This document shows positions 5,773 through 10,067 of a DNA stretch of 10,067 bases, piece by piece; the first letter of the stretch is position 1, and the number at the start of each line of letters is the position of its first letter. The translations under genes and the position numbers were made by a program. The notes below the pieces were generated by a model, which had not been told where the DNA came from, did no database searches, and worked only from the letters and a program-made list of their open reading frames with translations. Source of the DNA: JAJZNI01 sp035624785 (lineage in GTDB: Bacteria; Chloroflexota; Dormibacteria; Aeolococcales; Aeolococcaceae); assembly GCA_035624785.1 (NCBI GenBank), contig DASPQV010000015.1, forward strand, positions 1 to 10,067, read 5' to 3'.

Positions 5773-6390
5773 TCAGATCCCCGGCGGTTCCCGCCGCGGG
5801 TACGGGGTCTCGCCGCGGCCGAGCATCGCCACCAGCCGCGAGATGCGCCGCGCCCGCGTATCCGGGCGGCGGGCAGTGGTCACCCTGAAGAGCACCGCAT
5901 AGCGGTTCTGCGCCGACAGCGTGCCAAAGGCCGCCCGAGCCGCCGGCACGGCCTCCAGGGCCGCCGCCAGATCGGGGGGAACCTCGATCTCCCGCATCCC
6001 GGCGTAGGCGGCGTCCCAGCGCCCGTCAGCGAGCGCCATCTCCACCTCGCGCAAGCCTGCGGGGCACATCCGGCCCTCAGCGGTCAGCCTCTCGACGCGG
6101 CTGACGTTTCCCCTCGACCAGCGGCCTCTCGGACGTCGAGGCGTGAAGCGCAGCCTGAAGGTGGCCTGGTCGCGCCGGCTCATCCGGCTGTCGATCCAGC
6201 CCTGGCAGAGCGCCTCGTCGAGAGCCTCGTCGTAGGTCAACCGGGTGGGCTGGGTCGTCCCCTTCCTGGCCAGCACCAGCCACACCCCCGCCGACTCCTC
6301 GTGGTGGCGCGCCAGCCATTCCCGCCACACCCCGGCATCCGCCACGATCAGGTCGTCCGCGGCGCCGGCTCCGGGCCCCTGCTGCTCCAC
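5773..6390 (-). CDS. YdeI/OmpD-associated family protein
   Basis: The product is 205 residues from GTG 6390. The family core is clear: VWREWLARHHEESAGVWLVL (about 21-40), then TYDEALDEALCQGWIDSR (52-69), FTPRRPRGRWSRGNVSRVERL with the family's W-S-x-x-N motif, and a C-terminal half with MREIEVPPDLAAALEAVPAA and a trailing TARRPDTRARRI helix. YdeI-like proteins are small cytoplasmic proteins of poorly known function. Some are linked to resistance to peptides or to envelope traits. The gene starts 39 bases after the arsM stop on the same strand and may be cotranscribed with it. No Shine-Dalgarno precedes the GTG, and a TTCAAT ends 6 bases upstream, so an own weak leaderless promoter is also possible. 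Homologous residues near the N-terminus argue against a later start. Confidence 0.82.
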   Translation of the reverse strand: MEQQGPGAGAADDLIVADAGVWREWLARHHEESAGVWLVLARKGTTQPTRLTYDEALDEALCQGWIDSRMSRRDQATFRLRFTPRRPRGRWSRGNVSRVERLTAEGRMCPAGLREVEMALADGRWDAAYAGMREIEVPPDLAAALEAVPAARAAFGTLSAQNRYAVLFRVTTARRPDTRARRISRLVAMLGRGETPYPRREPPGI

Positions 6391-6429
6391 GTGTCGATTG
6401 AAGCCGATTCTGCCAATACCGCCGGAGCA

Positions 6430-7332
6430 TCATGCCGCCGCCGGCTTGGTGGCGCGGACGAACGCGCTGACCACGCGCCCACCATCATCGCCGAGCTCCG
6501 GAGACACCGCTCTGGGCCCTCCGCCACCGGCCGCGTACTCCCCGGCGATCGCCACATCCACGTGCTGGAAGCCCGCGGCCAGGAGCAGGGAGCGGTACTC
6601 GGCTTCCTCGAGCGCGCCGGCGACACAGCCCACCCACTGCTGGATGTCGCGGCGAACCTCAGCGGGGAGGCGCCCCTGCACCACGACGTCGGCGACGGCG
6701 AACCGGCCGCCCGGACGCAGCAACCTGAACGCTTCGCGGAGCACCCGCCCCTTGTCGGCGCTCAGGTTGATGACGCAGTTCGAGATCACGACGTCGACGC
6801 TCGCGTCGGGAAGGGGGACCTGCTCGACCGTCCCCTTCAGGAAGCCGACATTCACCGCTCCCTGCTCGGCAGCGTTGCGCTCCGCCAGGGCGAGCATCTC
6901 GTCGGTCATGTCCACCCCATAGGCGAAGCCGGATGGCCCCACCCGGCGGGCCGAGAGGAGGACGTCGATGCCGCCCCCGGAGCCGAGATCAAGGACCACC
7001 TCACCGGGTCGCAGCTCGGCGACGGCAATCGGATTGCCGCAGCCCAGTGAGGCGAGGACCGCGGCAGGCGGGAGCTCCGACAGCTCCGCGACCGAGTACA
7101 GCTGCGCCGCCGTGGCGCTGCTCGCCGTCGAGCAGCAGGATGAATCAGCCGTTCCACAGCCGCAGCCGCACCCCGACACGGCGAGCGGCAGCACCTCGAA
7201 GTCCGCGGCCGCTTCACCGCGACCCGCCGCCCGCGCGGCCTCCGCGTAGTGGGCCCGGACGCTCGCGCGCAGCAGGTCGGCGGAGGCTGCGGCCGAGCCG
7301 CCGCCTCCGCCCCGCTGCTCGGTCTCAGTCAC
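6430..7332 (-). CDS. arsM: Arsenite S-adenosylmethionine methyltransferase (ArsM-like)
   Basis: The product is 300 residues from GTG 7332, the only usable start codon in frame below an upstream stop. The enzyme transfers methyl groups from S-adenosylmethionine to As(III) bound by cysteine thiols, giving methylated arsenicals in the cytoplasm. The order is: N-terminal helix (SVRAHYAEAARAA, 24-36), a Cys-rich loop GCGCGCGTADSSCC (54-67), LGCGNPIAVAEL with Cys98, the SAM site VVLDLGSGGGIDVLLSA (112-128), GVDMTDEML, then SNCVINLSADKGRVLREAFR with Cys186 and WVGCVAGAL with Cys236. Cys98, Cys186 and Cys236 correspond to the three thiols known to bind arsenite in characterised ArsM. No Shine-Dalgarno lies before GTG 7332. 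Its start overlaps the stop of a poly-Cys mini-ORF by 8 bases. arsR diverges upstream and ydeI follows. Confidence 0.92.
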   Translation of the reverse strand: MTETEQRGGGGGSAAASADLLRASVRAHYAEAARAAGRGEAAADFEVLPLAVSGCGCGCGTADSSCCSTASSATAAQLYSVAELSELPPAAVLASLGCGNPIAVAELRPGEVVLDLGSGGGIDVLLSARRVGPSGFAYGVDMTDEMLALAERNAAEQGAVNVGFLKGTVEQVPLPDASVDVVISNCVINLSADKGRVLREAFRLLRPGGRFAVADVVVQGRLPAEVRRDIQQWVGCVAGALEEAEYRSLLLAAGFQHVDVAIAGEYAAGGGGPRAVSPELGDDGGRVVSAFVRATKPAAA

Positions 7333-7372
7333 AGCAGCAGCACCGGCACCCGCAATCGCAGTCGCAGTCCAC
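7325..7372 (-). CDS. Poly-cysteine mini-ORF overlapping the arsM start
   Basis: GTG 7372 opens a 15-codon frame reading MDCDCDCGCRCCCCD: eight cysteines, all but the last coded by TGC, with Asp, Gly and Arg between. It ends at TGA 7327-7325, 8 bases inside arsM in another frame. AGGAGG lies 8 bases before this GTG and only 2 bases before an in-frame ATG at 7378, which would give the 17-residue version MTVDCDCDCGCRCCCCD. arsM has no ribosome site of its own, so ribosomes finishing the mini-ORF would be placed to restart at the arsM GTG. Two roles are possible. It may be a leader whose cysteine codons sense Cys-tRNA charging, as reported for poly-Cys leader ORFs of sulfur genes in mycobacteria. 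Or the peptide may bind As(III) through its thiols. Neither is shown by sequence alone. Confidence 0.65.
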   Translation of the reverse strand: MDCDCDCGCRCCCCD

Positions 7373-7380
7373 GGTCATCG

Positions 7381-7386
7381 CCTCCT
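7381..7386 (-). promoter_or_regulatory. Shine-Dalgarno of the poly-Cys mini-ORF
   Basis: AGGAGG on the minus strand is a perfect match to the anti-Shine-Dalgarno core. Its spacing of 8 bases to GTG 7372 is near optimal. It is 48 bases from the arsM GTG and so cannot serve arsM directly. It is the strongest evidence that the mini-ORF is translated. Confidence 0.7.
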
Positions 7387-7389
7387 AGC

Positions 7390-7409
7390 ATCGACGCTCG
7401 TCGATTGAT
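7390..7409. promoter_or_regulatory. ArsR operator 1 (arsM-proximal)
   Basis: ATCGACGCTCGTCGATTGAT contains a perfect inverted repeat ATCGACG-CT-CGTCGAT (7390-7405). The ATCGA-N6-TCGAT shape is like known ArsR/SmtB operators. It matches operator 2 at 17 of 20 positions in the same orientation. It lies between the predicted arsM transcription start (around 7410) and the mini-ORF ribosome site, where bound ArsR would block early transcription. Confidence 0.72.
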
Positions 7410-7416
7410 TGCGGTG

Positions 7417-7446
7417 ATGTTAGCCAATCCCATCGACGTTTGTCAA
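7417..7446 (-). promoter_or_regulatory. Predicted arsM promoter
   Basis: On the minus strand a perfect -35 TTGACA (7446-7441) is followed after 18 bases by TAACAT (7422-7417, 4 of 6 to TATAAT). Transcription would start near 7410, giving a leader of about 32-38 bases before the mini-ORF. The -35 lies inside operator 2, and operator 1 starts just downstream of the predicted start, so ArsR could block both polymerase binding and escape. Confidence 0.6.
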
Positions 7447-7451
7447 TTGAT
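7432..7451. promoter_or_regulatory. ArsR operator 2 (arsR-proximal)
   Basis: ATCGACGTTTGTCAATTGAT is a 17-of-20 copy of operator 1, starting 42 bases away, close to four helical turns. Its inverted repeat (7432-7447) is imperfect, with 5 of 7 arm bases matching. It covers the arsM -35 and reaches the first base of the arsR -10-like hexamer, so one protein could control both divergent promoters. Confidence 0.68.
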
Positions 7452-7456
7452 AGAAT
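7451..7456 (+). promoter_or_regulatory. -10-like hexamer of arsR, probably leaderless
   Basis: TAGAAT matches TATAAT at 5 of 6 positions and ends 8 bases before ATG 7465, so transcription should begin at or within 1-2 bases of the start codon. Only GGGA at 7457-7460 resembles a ribosome site, and it is too close and too weak to be convincing. No -35 is recognisable. Confidence 0.5.
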
Positions 7457-7464
7457 GGGAACCC

Positions 7465-7839
7465 ATGAGCTCACCGCTCGTAGCCCCCCTCCCCCTGCGC
7501 ACCAAGGGATGCTGCCAGCCCCTCCCCCAACTCATCCCCGAGTCCAGGGCCGGGGAGCTGGCGCTGGTCTTCAGGGCTCTCGCCGATCCCACCCGGGTCC
7601 AGATGGTCCGCCTCCTCGCCGAGGCCGCGGAACCTGTCTGCGTCTGCGACTTCACGGCCAGCTTCGACCTGGGTCAGCCGACCGTCAGCCACCACCTCGG
7701 CAAGCTCCGCGAGGCGGGGCTGGTGACCTCGTCCAAGCGCGGGCTGTGGACCTTCCACCGGCTCGACCCGGAGATGTCCCCGGCCGCCCGCCGCGCCGTC
7801 GAGGTGATCCTGTCGGCGGCCCCGTCCCCCACCGGCTGA
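7465..7839 (+). CDS. arsR: ArsR/SmtB-family arsenic-responsive repressor
   Basis: The product is 124 residues from ATG 7465. LALVFRALADPTRVQMVRLLAE (32-53) starts the winged helix-turn-helix. PVCVCDFTASFDLGQPTVSHHLGKLREAGLV carries the metalloid motif, close to the ELCVCDL of classical ArsR, with Cys59 and Cys61. QPTVSHHLGKL is the recognition helix and GLWTFHRLD the wing. The third cysteine of the E. coli-type site is absent (TASF instead). Instead an N-terminal Cys16-Cys17 pair is present, as in actinobacterial ArsR proteins in which an N-terminal CC pair and a helix cysteine bind As(III). As(III) binding would release DNA and open arsR and the divergent mini-ORF-arsM unit. The stop lies 17 bases before that of the convergent VOC gene. 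Confidence 0.92.
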   Translation: MSSPLVAPLPLRTKGCCQPLPQLIPESRAGELALVFRALADPTRVQMVRLLAEAAEPVCVCDFTASFDLGQPTVSHHLGKLREAGLVTSSKRGLWTFHRLDPEMSPAARRAVEVILSAAPSPTG

Positions 7840-7856
7840 GGCTGCTCGGGGCGGCT

Positions 7857-8363
7857 TCAGGCGGGCACGGAGACGCCGACCCCGCCCCGGGTGCCGCCAC
7901 CGAAGCGCGCGCGCTCCGCCTCGATGTCCAGCGGGGCCATCCGCATCCGCATGTCCTCGGTGATCAGCGCCGCCGGCACCAGCCAGGACACCTCGAACTC
8001 CAACCCGTCCGGGTCGCGCGCGTAGAGCGCCTTGGTGGTGCCGTGGTCCGTCGAGCCCACCAGGGAGCCCCGTTCGACCAGGCGCCCGGCAACCTGGGCC
8101 AGCTCGTCGAGGGTGTCGACCTCCCAGGCGATGTGATACAGCCCGACGGTGCTGCGCCCGGCGGCGGACGGCCCGGCACCCTCCCCGATGGTGAACAGGC
8201 CGAGGTCGTGGTCGTTGGTGCTGCCAGGCGCCTGCAGGAAGATCGCCTGGCCGCCGGCCATCTCGAAGACCACCCGGAAACCGAGCACCTCCCGGTAGTA
8301 GGCCGCGGTCCGTGCGGCGTCCCGGACGTAGAGCACCGCGTGGTTCAACCGTGTCACCGGCAT
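7857..8363 (-). CDS. VOC-family protein (glyoxalase / extradiol dioxygenase fold)
   Basis: The product is 168 residues from ATG 8363, preceded by GGGAGG 3 bases away. The open frame goes on to 8513, but residues above this point are Arg-rich non-family sequence. Two beta-alpha-beta-beta-beta modules are visible. The first is LNHAVLYVRDAARTAAYYRE with VLGFRVVFEM. The second is VGLYHIAWEVDTLDELAQVAGRLVERG followed by KALYARDPDGLEFEVSW. The expected metal ligands are His8, His77 and Glu122 or Glu124, as in single-chain VOC enzymes. The pattern resembles catechol-2,3-dioxygenase-like members more than glyoxalase I. The substrate is unknown. The C-terminal tail is Gly-rich. The gene lies downstream of the cupin on the same strand, with a 193-base gap that argues against tight coupling. 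Confidence 0.85.
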   Translation of the reverse strand: MPVTRLNHAVLYVRDAARTAAYYREVLGFRVVFEMAGGQAIFLQAPGSTNDHDLGLFTIGEGAGPSAAGRSTVGLYHIAWEVDTLDELAQVAGRLVERGSLVGSTDHGTTKALYARDPDGLEFEVSWLVPAALITEDMRMRMAPLDIEAERARFGGGTRGGVGVSVPA

Positions 8364-8524
8364 CGCCCTCCCAGCATACGTGGGGGGCTCATCGACACCG
8401 GTCCGCTGACCGGCATCGCCTGCGTGGCCGGTGCGGCCTGCTGGGCGGTCGGGGGCAGCCCGCCGGTGATCACCACGGCGCCGGCCAGCGGCGGGTAGGT
8501 CACCGAGCCGCATCCGCGGCGCAC
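8354..8524 (-). other. Possible 56-codon reading frame between cupin and VOC genes
   Basis: In the 193-base gap between the two minus-strand genes, a frame from GTG 8524 to TGA 8354 has mostly G or C in third position and would overlap the VOC start by 10 bases. Its residues are Pro/Ala/Ser-rich (YPPLAGAVVITGGLPPTAQQ, then several Met-Pro and Ser-Pro). No Shine-Dalgarno precedes the GTG. A plus-strand frame shares the same third positions, so the periodicity does not tell which strand, if either, is coding. I recognise no family. Confidence 0.2.
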
Positions 8525-8556
8525 TGGCCCCGGCGGCGCCCCGTCGATGAGGGCGG

Positions 8557-8967
8557 CTAGCCTCGCGAGCGGGCCCTCTCTCCAGCTTCCCGGTATTCGG
8601 CCTCGGTGACGTGCTCGAACCATTCGGTCCCGGTCGGCTGGATGGCCAGGTGGGTCATCGGGTGACCAGCGGTCGCCCCGTGCCAGTGGCGCTCCCCGGG
8701 TGCAGCCCGCACCGTGTAGCCGGCCCGGATCTCTCTCGGCTCGCCCTCCGCACTCTTGACCATTCCCGACCCGGCGGTCACGTGGAGCAGCTGGCCCTCC
8801 GGGTGGCTGTGCCAGGCGGTGCGTGCCCCGGGCGCGAAGTGGACGCTCATCACCTCGCAAGCCCCGGGGGCGCCGGCCGCGGCCAGCTCGGCCATCCACA
8901 CCCGGCCTGAGAAATGCCGCTCGTCGCCGGGGTGCGCCCAGATCCCGTCGCCGTCTGTGATCTCCAT
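8557..8967 (-). CDS. Small metal-binding cupin, hydroxynitrile-lyase-like type
   Basis: The product is 136 residues. GGAGGAGG ends 5 bases before ATG 8967. It is a single-domain cupin: SGRVWMAELAAA, then SVHFAPGARTAWHSHPEGQL with His53, His55 and Gln59, and RAAPGERHWHGATAGHPMTH with His94. These four residues, at the same numbers, are the Mn(II) ligands reported for the cupin hydroxynitrile lyase of Granulicella, and Gln110 (HLAIQ) matches an active-site residue there too. Position 40 is Met rather than Ala. Many relatives are annotated only as cupin proteins and only a few have been shown to cleave mandelonitrile, so the reaction is not assigned. The protein is cytoplasmic, with no signal peptide. 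It diverges from dprA. Confidence 0.83.
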   Translation of the reverse strand: MEITDGDGIWAHPGDERHFSGRVWMAELAAAGAPGACEVMSVHFAPGARTAWHSHPEGQLLHVTAGSGMVKSAEGEPREIRAGYTVRAAPGERHWHGATAGHPMTHLAIQPTGTEWFEHVTEAEYREAGERARSRG

Positions 8968-9082
8968 GCCTGCCTCCTCCTTGCCCGGCTGTCGCTTTCG
9001 GCACCCGCCAGGTCGGTCCCCAAGGGTAGCCCGGCAAGCCCTCGGAGGGGCCGCCGGTCACCCGACCGCCGCCCCCGGTGGC

Positions 9083-9088
9083 TACAAT
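9083..9088 (+). promoter_or_regulatory. -10-like hexamer of dprA, probably leaderless
   Basis: TACAAT matches TATAAT at 5 of 6 positions and ends 9 bases before ATG 9098. The bases between (CCGCCAAAC) contain no ribosome site, so the mRNA would start within a few bases of the ATG. No clear -35 is seen. Confidence 0.5.
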
Positions 9089-9097
9089 CCGCCAAAC

Positions 9098-9793
9098 ATG
9101 CGTTTGCTCAACCCCGGCGACCCCGGCTACCCTCGGGGCCTTCTCGACATGGCGCGACCGTCCCGCGTCTACTGCGTTGGGAACGCGCTCCCCGGCGACA
9201 CCCGCAGCGTCGCCATCGTGGGGACGCGCGCCCCGAGCAGCGACGGCGAGGCACGGGCGCGGCGGCTGGCCGCCCGGCTCGCTCTCGATGCGGTCACCGT
9301 GGTCTCCGGTCTGGCTCGCGGCATCGATACCGCCGCCCACCTGAGCTGCCTCGACGCCGGCGGTCGCAGCATCGCCGTCCTCGGCTGCGGGCTGGACCGG
9401 GTCTACCCACCGGAGAACGCCCCCCTTGCGGAGCGGATCGCGGCGCGGGGGGCTGTGCTGTCGCGCCAGCCTCCCGGGGCGCCCCCAACGGCGTCCGCAC
9501 TCCGAGCCCGCAATCTCCTGATCGCCGCGCTGGCTCGCGCCGTTGTCGTGATCGAGGCCGGCTCCACATCTGGAGCGCGCATCACCGCTCGCTTCGCCCT
9601 CTCGCTTGGTCGGCCGCTCTTCCTCACCGCCGGGGTGGCGGCCGCGGACTGGGCCAAGGACCTGATCCGCCACCCCGGCGCGGCCGTCCTGCCCGAGGAC
9701 GCCGCGGTGGAGGCGCTGGAGGCCTCGCTGGCCCCGTCCCGGCCGCTTTCCGCGGTCCCGGTGCAGCTGTGGCTCCCGGAGCCGGGCGCGTGA
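9098..9793 (+). CDS. dprA: DprA/Smf-like DNA-processing protein, short form
   Basis: The product is 231 residues, much shorter than typical DprA (about 300-380). DprA is a Rossmann-like protein that binds incoming single-stranded DNA and loads RecA during transformation. MRLLNPGDPGYPRGLLDM and VYCVGNAL match the start of the DprA core. SVAIVGTRAPSSDGEARARRLA (37-58), SGLARGIDTAAHLSCLDAGG (70-89) and IAVLGCGLDRVYPPENAPLAERI (92-114) are the core motifs. The next signature is altered: LSRQPPGAPPTASALRARNLLIA where most have SE-x-PPG and FP-x-RNR. VVVIEAGSTSGARITARFAL (150-169) is again standard. Both the N-terminal SAM-like domain and the C-terminal winged helix are missing. The stop overlaps the next ATG (TGATG). 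Confidence 0.85.
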   Translation: MRLLNPGDPGYPRGLLDMARPSRVYCVGNALPGDTRSVAIVGTRAPSSDGEARARRLAARLALDAVTVVSGLARGIDTAAHLSCLDAGGRSIAVLGCGLDRVYPPENAPLAERIAARGAVLSRQPPGAPPTASALRARNLLIAALARAVVVIEAGSTSGARITARFALSLGRPLFLTAGVAAADWAKDLIRHPGAAVLPEDAAVEALEASLAPSRPLSAVPVQLWLPEPGA

Positions 9794-10067
9794 TGCCAGC
9801 ATGCCGCACCTGCGGGCGCAGCCTCGACCCGGCTGCGAGCCGCTGCCGCAACCCACTCTGCGCCAGCGCCTCGCGCTGGTTCAGCCGCAACGTGGCCATC
9901 ACCGAGCACAGCGGTCGGGTGCGAGCCCTGCTCAGCGCCTACAAGTACGGCGGCGAGCAGCGCTGGGCCGATCTCTTCGGCGCCATGCTCGCCGAACTGC
10001 TGAGCGGGCCAGGGCGGCTCCTCGATGGCTTCGACCTGGTGGTGGCGAGCCCCACCTACACCGGCCC
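9793..10067 (+). CDS. ComF-like phosphoribosyltransferase, partial (cut by window edge)
   Basis: The first 91 codons are present and the frame is open at the right edge. A zinc-finger-like start with Cys4, Cys7, Cys18 and Cys23 (CRTC, then CRNPLC) is followed by WFSRNVAITEHSGRVRALLS and AYKYGGEQRWADLFGAML, which correspond to the ComF motifs before the phosphoribosyltransferase fold. DLVVASPTYTG sits where most ComF proteins have a VVPVP-type strand. The PRPP-binding loop lies beyond the window. ComF is needed for DNA uptake in competent bacteria, although its biochemical role is unsettled. The ATG at 9793 shares its A with the dprA stop, so the two are translationally coupled in one operon. 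Confidence 0.82.
   Translation, partial: MPACRTCGRSLDPAASRCRNPLCASASRWFSRNVAITEHSGRVRALLSAYKYGGEQRWADLFGAMLAELLSGPGRLLDGFDLVVASPTYTG

Noticed and set aside
8354..9856. 500-codon minus-strand frame across cupin and dprA
   Set aside because: It is antisense or out of frame to two well-supported genes and has low-complexity Arg/Gly composition. Only its last part, in the cupin-VOC gap, was considered further.

Overview
The window is very GC-rich (around 70% by eye), nearly all third codon positions are G or C, and GTG starts are common. Several genes lack a Shine-Dalgarno and sit 7-9 bases behind a -10-like hexamer, as expected of leaderless mRNAs. Together with the gene set this suggests a high-GC chromosome of the Actinomycetota or a high-GC Chloroflexota-type lineage. 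The phylum cannot be fixed from the sequence alone. I see no transposase, integrase, CRISPR array or phage gene, so this looks like ordinary chromosome with a small arsenic module.

Layout, left to right. A tRNA-Gly(GCC) at 67-141 is followed by a membrane-anchored YceI-domain protein (+, 373-1107). A peptidase-S51-like protein (-, 1124-1843) converges on it. Behind that lies a probable gene remnant (+, 1861-2055). Next come a two-domain sulfurtransferase (-, 2064-2909) and a TetR regulator (-, 2909-3589), joined by a TGATG stop/start overlap. A small unknown protein (+, 3653-3985) diverges from tetR across a 63-bp region holding a 16-bp palindrome between the promoter elements. A PLP-dependent group II decarboxylase-like protein follows (+, 4102-5604).

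The arsenic module occupies about 5773-7839. A YdeI-family protein (-) lies directly downstream of an arsM-like arsenite methyltransferase (-). arsM diverges from an arsR repressor (+). The arsR/arsM intergenic region carries two near-identical 20-bp operators whose starts are 42 bp apart. It also carries a 15-17 codon poly-cysteine reading frame with the only good Shine-Dalgarno (AGGAGG). This frame overlaps the arsM GTG start by 8 bases. Translation of arsM, which has no ribosome site of its own, is probably coupled to the mini-ORF. This is the most interesting feature of the window.

The right end holds a VOC-family (glyoxalase/dioxygenase fold) protein (-) and a small metal-binding cupin (-). 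The cupin's ligand residues match the cupin hydroxynitrile lyase type. A short, divergent DprA (+) then overlaps, through another TGATG, a ComF-like phosphoribosyltransferase that runs off the right edge. The last pair is a competence/DNA-uptake gene couple.
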